DNA of 64,000 bases from Theristus sp. LFF4_11 (taxonomy: Eukaryota; Nematoda; Chromadorea; Monhysterida; Xyalidae), in the NCBI GenBank assembly GCA_030248135.1, contig JASANC010004681.1, positions 1-64,000 of the forward strand, given 5' to 3'. The position numbers and the translations under genes were made by a program. Below the pieces are notes generated by a model. The model searched no databases. It saw nothing but the letters and a program-made list of their open reading frames with translations, and was not told the origin of the DNA. Of this stretch, positions 11,217-21,178 are shown one piece after another (positions within the stretch are counted from its first letter, which is position 1; every line of letters starts with the position of its first letter).

Positions 11217-12440
11217 AAAATTTCGCTAATTTTAGGTAGAATACGCGTTTATACTTGATTTTTTGCGTATTTTTAGCATTATTTAGCTGTTTTTATTGCT
11301 TTTTTAGCGTTTTGGCTATCTATCAGATCCATCTAATTTTCAAACATTTGACCGCCTCGCGCTTCTCCCCCCATAGTTGTTCCAGAGCCGAGGGGTTGGG
11401 GGGGGGCCGATATAGATAGCTAGAGCAAATTTTCTAGATAGATATAGGGTTGGCAAAATACCGTTTTTTTCAAATCGTGGTAAAAAAAACCTGTATTTTT
11501 ACCGGTAAAATTACGGTAATTTTACCGGAAAAAAACGAAAGCCAAAAACTTGTAAAAACCCGCATATTTGTCGCAGCCAACTTTAAACTTGAACCAGGTT
11601 TTGTGAAAACAACTATCAGAATGCTTTGTTCAAAATATCGTGCACCAACAAAGAAAATAAATTATGTTTGGGCTTGAAAACCCAAAAGGTCAGCAATAAA
11701 TCGAACATTACCTTTTGCTCAATCGTTTATATTCCACCAATTACACAGGAAAAAACCACAGCGTTTTCACCGGACAGTCTTTGGTCACAATAGACGAACA
11801 CAATTTGCTACAATAACGCAATTGAACCGAATTTAGAGTCAGTTCAGATCAAAAAGAAAACAAGCCAGTAATTGTGTCAGAAAAACAATTTTGAGCGACA
11901 TTTCGAATTTTTAAAATTTTCAGCTCAGCTCGGCAGCTCCAGCCGATTCTTGCACCTCGCTTAACAGTTCTTTCAAAACATCAGTGTCAATTTCGTCATC
12001 ATATTTTTCTTGGTCACAGATTTTCTCATTTTCTCATCAAAAATGATATAAAAACTCAGAGTCCGAAATTGAAAAAAACCGGAAAAATACGAAAAAAACC
12101 GGAAAAATACAGAAACGGTCTTTTTCCCGTTTTTTTCAAGGCACCAATTTTTGCCCTGGTAAAAAAACGCGTAAAAATACGTGTTTTTTTACCGGTAAAA
12201 AAACCGGTATTTTTACCATGCCAACCCTAGATAGATAGATAGCTGGAAAATTTTGGGGGGGGGGGGGGGGGGCCGGGGGGGGGGGGGGGCATGTGACTTG
12301 GGGGGGGGGGGCGCTCAAAATTTTGAAATTTGATAGATAGATAGATAAAACGCTAAAAAGCTATAAAAAAGCAAAATAATGCTAAAAATACACTAAAATC
12401 AAGTATAAACGCGTATTTTACCTGAAATTAGCGAAATTTT
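11217..12440. mobile_element. Long terminal inverted repeat element abutting the LOTUS-Tudor start codon
   Basis: The left arm, AAAATTTCGCTAATTTTAGG onwards (11217-about 11345), is mirrored at about 12312-12440 (..GAAATTAGCGAAATTTT), including ACGCGTTTATACTTGAT and the GCTAAAAA words. Arms are about 125 bp. The left terminus begins 2 bases upstream of the ATG at 11215, so the element occupies the promoter or 5' UTR position of that gene. A hAT element is nested inside. No transposase was seen; the superfamily is unknown. Confidence 0.7.
11445..12229. mobile_element. Non-autonomous hAT-type element, TSD GATAGATA
   Basis: A 785-bp element starting TAGGGTTGGCAAAATACCG and ending ACCATGCCAACCCTA, flanked by GATAGATA on both sides (11437-11444, 12230-12237). 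The ends are rich in TTTTTACCGGTAAAA. The flanks are GATA-rich, so the duplication alone could be fortuitous, but the inverted termini match the other hAT copies here. No transposase frame was seen. Confidence 0.75.
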
Positions 12441-13260
12441 CAAGAATTGAGAGCAAAAATGGTCAATTTTGGTCAAAAATTGACTCATTTTATGTCTTCG
12501 AAGACAAAAAATTTCAGATACATCGCTGACTGAGAAATTTTTTTAGATAGATAAAGTAGATAATAGGTGATTGAAGGAGATAATTTCAGAGATCAGCTAT
12601 CTGAAATCAGGGAGCCCGAAGAGCCACATTTGTTTTTGTATTTATTTTATTTTTATTTGGGGTCTTTACCGTGGGCCCAAAATTTCGAGGGGGGGGGGGG
12701 GGGGTATGGTACCGTAGGGGGGGGGGGGGGGGTGCCGACCAAAAAAGTGGAGGGGGGTCCAACCTATGGTAACGTGGGACCCCCCCCCAGGGGGGTCCCA
12801 TGGGGGGGGGTGCATTTTTTCAAAATTTTCTGGGGGGTCCACTTCCCCCCACCCCCCACCCCCCCCAAGATACTTTTTCGCAAAACATTTGAAGGAAAAA
12901 CGCTAAATTTTGCTGCAAAATCGTTGAAATTACAATGAAGATAGTCAAGTTATCATATATTCAGCTTATATTATGGACTTTATAGACAAAAAATCATGAT
13001 TTTCGAAAAAAATTTTGGGGTGTACGAAAAATTTTGGGGGGGGGGGGTGTCCGCCAGACAAAATTTCATGGGGGGGGGGGGGGGGGGGGGTTTTTTCGAT
13101 TTTATTGTGGGTGGGGGGGGGGGGGGGGGGGTGCGGGGTGTGGGGGGGGGTGGGGCAGGGGCCCCCCCCGGCGGCCCCGGCCCCGGGCGGGGGCCGCCCC
13201 CCCCCCCGCCCACGGTACTGGGGGGGGGGGGCGGCGGGGGGGGGGGTATTTGGAAATCAT
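12236..13260. repeat. Long G-tract region
   Basis: Runs of 8 to 20 G occur at about 12255-12311, 12690-12735, 13035-13095 and 13110-13245, with a few C runs. Every frame through it reads as poly-Gly or poly-Pro, so those frames are not genes. Between the tracts is A/T-rich DNA without features. Such tracts can form G-quadruplexes and are prone to assembly error. Confidence 0.7.
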
Positions 13261-13271
13261 TTTTAGGAGTG

Positions 13272-13598
13272 GGCAAAATGGCAAAAATACCTTCCATGGC
13301 AGGAAGGAAGTAGCAGAAACTTCTACTCTACATAGAAATTTCCTTTTACAACAGCCTTTTGTAATGAAATTACCATTAACTCATCCATTTGGGGCCTTTG
13401 GTAGCACAATTTCATCATTTTCACTGCAACCAGCAACTGAATTCGCTGGGTATGTGTTTCAAACAGGTTTCAATAATCCCCCATGGGGATTATTTTTTTT
13501 GGGGGGGGGATTATTTGGAAACTTGTCGAGGGGGTGGGGGTTTATTTTTTTGGGGGGGGGTTAATTTTTTGGGGGGGGTTAATAGAGGTAATACGGTA
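13272..13598. repeat. Repeat family E, copy 1 (left-truncated)
   Basis: It is near-identical to 23395-23716. Shared words include TACATAGAAATTTCCTTTTA, CCATTAACTCATCCATTTGG and TGAATTCGCTGGGTATGTGT. G-rich motifs and the terminus GGTAATACGGTA follow. The left terminus present in copy 2 is missing or replaced by the G tracts. Confidence 0.65.
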
Positions 13599-15592
13599 TA
13601 TAGCAAATCTGTTGTTCTGCAACAAACAATGATAACAATACAACAGACAACTGAAAAGCGTTTGTAGACAAACAACAACGACGCCAATAACTAATAATTT
13701 TACTTTGTATAATATTGTATTTTTCTTCGAAACAAAAACAAAAAGGCAACAGAACTTGTTGATGAATAAAAACCACAGATTTGTAATACCCAGATTCACG
13801 ACAACCAATTTAGTTCCACCACCGTAATTCAAATCCAGCGCAGCTACTGATTGTTAATTTGCTGACACGCTGCTTCCATCACATCAGCAATGATTTGACT
13901 GTGTCTGTGTGGCATCACTGGTGATTCGGTCAAGCCTGAGACATTTTTTTCCTGGATTGTTGGCAATCGAATCAACATCAGCACCCGTTCTCAGACCGAT
14001 CGGCAACCACGACTCCAATTTCAAAAAATCAGCCAAAGAAAGAGGAACCAGAATTTGCAATGCAAAGCACAGTAGAGATCGAAAAAAATGCGATCGAAAT
14101 TAGGATTGTATGCTGATATGTACAGTATATGGATTTCGCTAGAATATTTGATATGATGGATTTAAACCTGTCATTTTTTGAAGAACAAAGAGAATGCGAA
14201 ACTGAATCACAGAAAGAAGAACGAATGTAGGGGGTTTGATTGAAAATCAAACACGCCATTTCTCGTTAAATAGGGGCTCCTGATTCTGTTCTTTCTTCTT
14301 TCGCCTTAGCTCTGTGGTTTAATCTGAGCAAAAAGTGACAGGTTTAAAGAACCATACTGTGCCTGTATAAGCAACGGGAACTCAGGAATTGCGCCATTCG
14401 GCCCATTGCACGATTTTAAAAGTCTCTCACAAACTTTCTAAAGAAACAAAAAACGAGAGAGAAAAACAAAAGACACAAAACCTTTCATGATACAGTCGCG
14501 AACGTGTGCTGCCTCGTATGACAGACCGACAGAATTTTCGAAGAAAAATCGACTTTTCGAGTGCGGCAGCTCGGCGGTGAAGACGACAGTTCTCGTCAGG
14601 CCAAAGGAGTGGGGCGCTTTTTCAAACACTTCCAACTTCTGTGGAGCGTGAAAAGGCCGATCAATCTGTTTCGAAAACGATTACTGGTTTGGTTCGGTCT
14701 GAATACGGTAATGGCATTATTTTTTACAGTTTTTTGTCTCATAGTAGAAACCAATACAAAACAAGTGCGGAAAAATCTGACGATTTTCAGGCAACCAGAT
14801 TGCCTTCCAACCCCGATTTTTCGACAACTGTTTGCACCGAAACTACTGTTTTTTCACATAGTGGAAAAGCAAATCGGGTGAAATCAAAACAATCCTCACC
14901 ACACTTGTCCCCAGTTCCTTCCAACTAACCTCAATGTATCCTATCGTGCCGCTTGCAGTTGCTTTGCTCGGCGAGACGCAGTCCATCGAGTAGAACAAGT
15001 TGGCAATGCGATCGCCTCTGAACTTCAACACAATGCTGGCTGTGTTGTCGACGCCTGTGACATGCAATGTGCAGCTCTGCAGCATTCACCGTGGAAGATG
15101 AAAAATGATGAGTGACAAAAATTAGATTTACTCAGCTGGAGCATTTGTCGGAGGGGACGGCCCACCCATTGACTATAACTATCACACGGCGAGTAAAATC
15201 ACAGGGTGCAAGGAGCGCGCAAATTTGAATGAAAAAAAAGACTATCAGAGACCCAATTGTGCGGAAAATTTGACGTGTTTTTTTTAAACTAACTTATTCT
15301 TTCATGCTGTTCTGTTCATTGTTTCTCTCATGCACACAGGATTTGGGAAATATCTTGGCATTCTTGAAAAAGACAACTCCTAGTCTGCGATTTTTCCCGT
15401 CTTGATGGAGCGAGTGTACAAGGAGTCAACAGTCTCCGCGCACGTCTAGACGAGTGTACAGCACATGTTGCCACATACCAGCCAGAAGTCTTATGCATCC
15501 AAGAGACGAAATTATGCAGCACAACGTGCGGACACTTTGCTTTAGACGGCTATTCACTGTTTCACTCCGACAGAAACGAAAACGGCGGAGGA

Positions 15593-17617
15593 GTGGCAAT
15601 CTACTGCAAATCATCGCTTCGACCGTCCCAACTGTTGAACTCAAGTGTTTCAAATGCGACCAATTTCGAAAGCGTCACTATCACAGCCAAGATCGGCAGT
15701 CTTCGTGTGGGCATTATATGCGTCTATCGATCTCCGAGTCGGTGCCATCCATCTGACTTTATTGACTGCTTATCCAACTTATTATCGGTGGTTCGTCCGC
15801 AATTCGATCATGTGTTTGTGGCTGGCGACATAAATATCGACCTCAATGATCCAGAGTTTGAACGCCTGTCAGTTGTGGCAGAGACCTTTGAGCTCACACA
15901 TGCGATCAAGGTGCCTACTCATTCAACTCGCTGTATCGACCAAATTTTTGTCGACCGCCATCTTGCTGCCGTCTCGTCCGTCCTCGCTCCAATGGAGAAA
16001 CGTCATGCTGTTGTTGCTTGCAGTGTCTCGCTGCAGACGCGAAGCTCAAATGCGACCAATGCGTCACGCAGCGTGTGGGTATACAAACTAGCCGATTGGT
16101 CAAGCTTCGAATCAGCACTTGTGAATGCAAACATCACGCGATCAATTGTCACGGCATCTGATGTCAACGAGGCATGGTCATCGTTTCGTTCTACCATTTT
16201 GCGCGCAGCATCGACTTCCATCCCGCAGAAATTGGTCTCAAATAAACCACGCAAGAATCCATGGGTCACCAATAAAATTCGCAATCTTATTCGTAAAAAA
16301 GATTTACTTTACAAACGGCAAAAAACCAGTGGTTCCATTGATGACAAATCAGCTTTTATTAAATGTCGTAAACTTGTTAAGAAGGAAATTGCTCGTGCTA
16401 AGCGTCAGTTTTTTGTTCAGTCATTTGGTGATGTTCATAACTTGTCTCAGTTCTGGTCAAAGATCAAGCGATTATCTGGTCGGTCTCAAGCTACTTGTGT
16501 TTCTGTTCTCGACTCTGCTGGCTGCGTCCAGACAGAGCCAGTAAACATTGCTGAGTCATTCTCTGACCATTTTTCAAAGGTGTTCAACACAGCTGTTTCT
16601 AATTTTGAGCTGCCAAGTTGTACAGTTGAAAATGATCATTGTTATTTTGTGGATGTTGATTTTGTGCGTGACATGATATCTCAAATGTCACTCAGCAAAT
16701 CAGTTGGTGCCGATGGTATTTCTGCTCGCATGTTGCAATTCGGAATCAGGGCGGTTGCCCCAGCTTTGTCAGTGTTGATCAACCGCTGTGTTCGTGATCG
16801 ATGTATCCCAGTTGAATGGAAACATGCTTTAACTGTCCCAGTCCCAAAAACAACTGCTCCTTCGTGTGTGAACGATTATCGACCAATATCTTTGTTGCCT
16901 TTGTGTGAAAAAGTTTTTGAATCTCATCTTAAACGAATTGTGAACTGCTTTATCGAGCCAAAACTTTCTGTTGCTCAATTTGCTTACCGCAAGAATTCTG
17001 GAACCAACGATGCATTAATGTGCTTTGATACCGTTGTTACACGTGAGTTAGACAAAAATGCTAATGTTGCTGCTGTGTTCTTTGATCTCTCGAAAGCTTT
17101 CGATGTTATACCGCACAATTCACTGTTGAAAACACTCGATGAAAAGTATCGTCTTCCGGTCCCAATAATCCATCTCCTAAATAATTACTTAACCGACCGT
17201 ACTCAGGCGGTGCGAAGTAATGGAGTGGTGTCTGCTGCAGTTCGTTGCATTAGTGGTGTGCCCCAGGGCTCAATTCTGGGTCCAATTTTGTTCAACTCGT
17301 ACATTGACTCTGTTGCTCAGTTGAATTTGACAAATTGCACCAATGTTATTTTGTACGCGGACGATTTGTGCCTCATTCATCCACTAACTAATTCTGATTG
17401 TTATGGCCATCTTCAGGATGACGTGAATGCCGTTGTTGACCAAATCAATAATCTCCACCTAAAAATCAATCCAAACAAAACCAAACTCATAATTTTTGGT
17501 CGAACAAGTGCGTCACGACGCCTGACAGTTGACCTGAAAGTGTCTGATACTGCTGTTGACCGAGTATCTAGTACCAAGTACAATGTATTTGGGTGTCATT
17601 CTCGACGACAGGCTTGA
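15593..17617 (+). CDS. LINE endonuclease-reverse transcriptase frame
   Basis: Open frame of 674 codons from the first ATG. Codons without an ATG continue upstream through the endonuclease N-terminal motif to about 15400. It has endonuclease residues in the N-terminal third and reverse transcriptase from about residue 400 to 640, with YADD at the catalytic site. It ends early after a frame change near 17580. The next frame (to 18242) carries the usual YLGVILDDRL thumb motif and C-terminal region. The enzyme would nick chromosomal DNA and copy its RNA in place. Confidence 0.85.
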   Translation: MAIYCKSSLRPSQLLNSSVSNATNFESVTITAKIGSLRVGIICVYRSPSRCHPSDFIDCLSNLLSVVRPQFDHVFVAGDINIDLNDPEFERLSVVAETFELTHAIKVPTHSTRCIDQIFVDRHLAAVSSVLAPMEKRHAVVACSVSLQTRSSNATNASRSVWVYKLADWSSFESALVNANITRSIVTASDVNEAWSSFRSTILRAASTSIPQKLVSNKPRKNPWVTNKIRNLIRKKDLLYKRQKTSGSIDDKSAFIKCRKLVKKEIARAKRQFFVQSFGDVHNLSQFWSKIKRLSGRSQATCVSVLDSAGCVQTEPVNIAESFSDHFSKVFNTAVSNFELPSCTVENDHCYFVDVDFVRDMISQMSLSKSVGADGISARMLQFGIRAVAPALSVLINRCVRDRCIPVEWKHALTVPVPKTTAPSCVNDYRPISLLPLCEKVFESHLKRIVNCFIEPKLSVAQFAYRKNSGTNDALMCFDTVVTRELDKNANVAAVFFDLSKAFDVIPHNSLLKTLDEKYRLPVPIIHLLNNYLTDRTQAVRSNGVVSAAVRCISGVPQGSILGPILFNSYIDSVAQLNLTNCTNVILYADDLCLIHPLTNSDCYGHLQDDVNAVVDQINNLHLKINPNKTKLIIFGRTSASRRLTVDLKVSDTAVDRVSSTKYNVFGCHSRRQA

Positions 17618-18242
17618 TTACAGTTTACATGCTACGAGGATCAGTTCCAGTGTCAAACGTGCTGTTGGTGCTTTCAGTAGAGCATTCAGTTCCGTGTTAC
17701 CTCTCCAAACCATGCGATATTTGTATCAATCGTTGTTCAGAACAGTGCTATTGTCAGGTTCGGTGGCCTGTTATCCAATTTTCGATAAAGACCGTCTCAA
17801 GCTTGAACGAGTGCAAAAATTTGCGTTACGTTTATTCACTCGGGATTTTCATCGTGATACCAGTTACGCCAGTTTGTGTGGTAAATGCGAAATTGTTCCA
17901 CTTTACCAGTCAGTTTTTGTGCTTCGTCTGACGTATCTGCACAAGTTTCTTAATCGTTGTGGCTCGTGTTTTGATTTGAAACTTTTGTCGTCGGCCAATT
18001 ATCGTGCAAGCGCACGTACAAACCACAGTCGTGCTGTTGTTATTCCACGTCGTACAAGTAAGCGTGCTTGTTCTGGAGCTCTGGTAACAATTGGAACTGC
18101 ATACAATTGTCTACGTCAACAAGTTGTTTCAATGCCCACCCCGTGTTTCAAACGTGTCGTTAACGATCACTCACTGTTATCTGATATTCTCAATAAAATT
18201 AGTGACAGCAAGTTCGGCAAGATTGTTTCAGAAGTGCTTTGA
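17556..18242 (+). pseudogene. LINE C-terminal fragment in shifted frame
   Basis: It begins in practice at the YLGVILDDRL motif and continues for about 215 residues with basic, Cys-containing sequence typical of CR1/Jockey C-termini. It has no start of its own. It is separated from the preceding reverse transcriptase frame by a short insertion of about 7 bases around 17580. Confidence 0.75.
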
Positions 18243-20215
18243 TGATTTCTGGTTCGACAAAAATCTATGCTTTTTGTTTGTTTTGCCTTTTTTTCTTTTC
18301 CACGTCTTGCTGTGTTTTTGATTTTTTTTGGGTTTTGCCTGTTTTTTTGTTTTTTTGTCTTTTTTGTTTTGTCTTTTTATTATTTTATTTTTATTTTTTT
18401 TTACTTTTTATATTTTTCTTTTCTTTTTATGTTTTTTTAGCTGCCGATGTTTTTTTGTGTTTTTTTCTTCTTTTTTTTCATTACTTTTTTGAATATATTG
18501 TTTTTTGGGTCTCCGAATTTCATGCTGTTCATACAGTTTTATCGGAGTTTCCTGCTTTTCGCGAAATAAAATGGATGGATGGATGGAAGGACCACTGCGG
18601 TCGCCCATACCGCACCGTACCAGTCTTGAACTTGCGCCCTGCCACCGCGCGCACGCTGATTGGTGCTTCGTCGAACACGAGAATCGCGAACATCACACAG
18701 TAGCAACCCATCAATTAGAGCGCGCCGCCGCCTTTGGTCGGGTCTTCCCAAGTTGTTGGCGGAGAATCCTGGATTCCAAAAAACTTGGAATTTTATTCAG
18801 CAAATAATGACAAAATTTTAATCGACTTTGACTTCAGTAACCGCTCAGAATCGGGGTGGAAAAAGTTTTTTACCGATCACCACTAGAGATTTTTTCAGTG
18901 GCGTTAATGCAGAATAATGTTTGTGAGAAAAGAGACAAGCAAGCCAACGTCAGGCAGATGCGTTTGCGCAAAATCGGCAGCCACCGCACGCACGGCACCA
19001 ATCGAGTTTTGAGCCAAGTGCTTCCGTAGTTCACTGTAGACGGGAAACGTCCGCGACCAAAAGGCCTGTGAAGTTTTTCCAAAAAGTATTTTGGGAACAA
19101 ACTCATATAAACCACAAAGTTGACCAGTTAGTCGGAAGGACGCCTTGTTTAAAGACCGAGCGCGTGCGCGTTTCTTTTCCGTCGATGTGTATTGTATTTC
19201 ACAGTCTAGGGTCGATATAAAATGAGTGCAAAAATAAAAAATCTCCAGCCAAATCTAATCCTCAAACCGAGCAAAGTGGTTGTGGGTAGGTCTCCTTAGC
19301 CAAGCCTTTTACATAAAGGCACACGTCATAGACTTGAGTTAAAAAAAATTGTTTCGCCCTAATTTTTTGGATTTATCACAGATCACAAAAAAATCATCAT
19401 GGGGGTTTGCTGTTCAGCTCCGGAAATCTCGCCGGGCCTGGAATCGTCTGGGTCGGAATTCTTCTAGCCGGAATCGAACAGGCCGCAATGAGAATGAGCG
19501 GGATCCCCGCTCAAACATCTAAAATACCTCCATGAAGAATTGTTTTTTCTGGCGCGCAGTCTCAATCATTTCATTCGTGTCAGCAACATTCATCGCCATT
19601 GGCTTCTCACAAAGCACTGCTTTTCCAGCTTTCAACGCTTCGATGCTGGCTGCCTTGTGCCGCGGGTGAAGCGTGCCAACGTAGACAACATCTGAAGTTT
19701 TTTAAACCATTCCTCTTTATTAAAAAAAGAACAAGCGAAGTTAACAAAATAAACTTCCAACCAAAAAAAGCTTTTTGTTCAAAGCGTACCGACGTTTTCA
19801 TCAGCATGAAACTCATCTGGCGACGTGTACACCTTAGCGTCATTCGCCATTTTGTGATCGGCCGCAAATTTCGCTCCACGCTTCGCATCCGTGGTGCAGA
19901 GCGCCACAATCTTTAGAGTTTTAGCGAGTTAACAGAAAAAATGGAATTATAGTATCATTTTTTTCGAACAAATAGGATAAAAACGAACAACGCAAAACGT
20001 CATTGTGATACAAATAAAAAGTGATCAACAATAATCCTTGTCAACGTCATCAAAATTCCAAAAAACAAGTGAATTCGTTTTTTTTTTAATTTTAAGTGCA
20101 CAGACAATTGCCCTATGCATGAAATTTGAAGAAAAATTCCAAGGTTCTGTATTGCGGTCATTAGTTCGGAGAGAGCCCAGACCACTAATTTGACTTCGAA
20201 CCAATAGAAACCAAC

Positions 20216-20272
20216 CACATGTTCTGCTGCCGGTAGCACCACGCCACACGATTGCAAAAGCAAAATCCGCAA
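20216..20272 (-). pseudogene. Degenerate extra DHDH exon 1
   Basis: On the minus strand CGGATTTTGCTTTTGCAAT resembles DHDH exon 1 (CGGATTTTGCGTTTGCAATG), followed by GGTGCTACCGGCAGC against GGTACTGCCGGCCGGC. The similarity is partial and the reading frame is not kept. It lies in intron 1 of the decayed DHDH copy and may be left over from an older duplication. Confidence 0.45.
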
Positions 20273-20467
20273 TGTGCACTGTGGTTCACGGTAATTTGTT
20301 CGGGATTTTACGCAATACTCAATACCGTAGATTTGTTCTCATTTTTTTCCGAGCAGTTTCTGAATCAAACTAGTTACCTTGTGCTCGCCGGCCGGCAGTA
20401 CCTCCATTGCAAACGCAAAATCCGAGCTGATCTTGCCGCAACCACGAATACCCCAGCGCAGAAGCAT

Positions 20468-21178
20468 GTTTATTCAACGCAAACGTTTTTTTTTTCTGGG
20501 AAATAAATTTCCCTGAAAGTTCAGGGTTGCTGTGATATGAGAAAAGGGGCACAAACACATAAGCTGCAGGAAATGCTTTTTTAACTTCTTGGCTTCCAAC
20601 GCTTTTTTGCAGTTGTTGCTTTCTTCAACGTGTCAATTTTTTTCAACACCAATGTGGTTTCGAGGTCAAATACGTATTTTTGTTAACAGAAGACACGGAG
20701 AAAATTCGTTACATGGATGTATTCGATATTGAAATTGAAAAACTAGCGCAGTGGCAAAAAAACTAGCTGGGTCCAGTTTACATCATAAGCTGTTTGTCTC
20801 TCACTGTTGATTCAGTCAGACGGTTATCAAAATTGTTTTCGTCTGGGTGCATTGCAGATAATTTTTAAAACAAGTCTAAAATGTTTGGGTACTTTTGTTT
20901 TTGATAAAAAACATAAAAGTTTGTTGTAAAAACATACCGTAATTTATGTTGCAATCGTGAGTTTTATTCAATATTCACAACTACTCACAGACGAATTCAG
21001 GTCATATGAAAACAAAAAAATCAAGTTTCATTTACTTTCAAACAGTAAATAAAATTCAAAAATGTAATTGTGCAAAATCAATGTATGTATCAAATCAACA
21101 CTAACACAAGAATCAGTAACCCTGTTCAACAAACAGTGGAATGATTTCAATTTGCTTTTTTGTTGTTTATCATTTCTG
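20468..21178. other. Spacer between the two DHDH copies
   Basis: No gene seen. TGAATAAAAC on the minus strand (about 20960-20969) holds an AATAAA placed about 215 bp after the stop of the intact DHDH gene and is a plausible poly(A) signal. The rest should contain the promoter of the decayed copy; I cannot identify its elements. Confidence 0.45.

Larger units (their letters stand above)
15205..18588 (+). mobile_element. CR1/Jockey-like non-LTR retrotransposon (LINE)
   Basis: It is inserted in intron 5 of the decayed DHDH copy, on the opposite strand. An apurinic-like endonuclease region begins near 15430 (VLCIQETKL, GGGVAIYC, VFVAGDINIDL). A reverse transcriptase follows (NDYRPISLLP, AVFFDLSKAFDVIPH, GVPQGSILGP, LYADDLC). 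The main frame runs from before 15593 to 17617; a second frame (17556-18242) continues the C-terminal part after a frameshift near 17580. The 3' end has an AATAAA at about 18565 and an ATGG microsatellite tail at 18571-18588. The 5' leader is matched by the fragment at 3288-3510. One frameshift and no clean upstream start suggest a recently dead or nearly intact copy. Confidence 0.85.
13844..20467 (-). pseudogene. DHDH: Dihydrodiol dehydrogenase (DHDH) paralogue, decayed and split by a LINE
   Basis: It has the same eight-exon structure as the intact copy at 21179-25167. Exons: 20467-20378, 19910-19790, 19691-19528, 19065-about 18964, 18768-18621, 15054-14930, 14665-14482, 13935-13844. Two lesions are visible. 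Exon 5 has an in-frame TAA at the position of the first Leu before the conserved Asp of the GGALLDIG-type motif, and that Asp is replaced by Leu. The donor of exon 4 reads CAA-ACG where the intact copy has CCG-GTG, so the GT is lost. A LINE of about 3.4 kb sits in intron 5. Other exons remain open and well conserved, so inactivation looks recent. A read-through or alternatively spliced product cannot be excluded from sequence alone. Confidence 0.8.

Noticed and set aside
12567..13564. Open frames rich in Gly or Pro
   Set aside because: They are translations of G and C homopolymer tracts and carry no real protein signature.
18239..18520. Phe/Leu-rich frame of 154 codons after the LINE
   Set aside because: It is the T-rich 3' end of the LINE.
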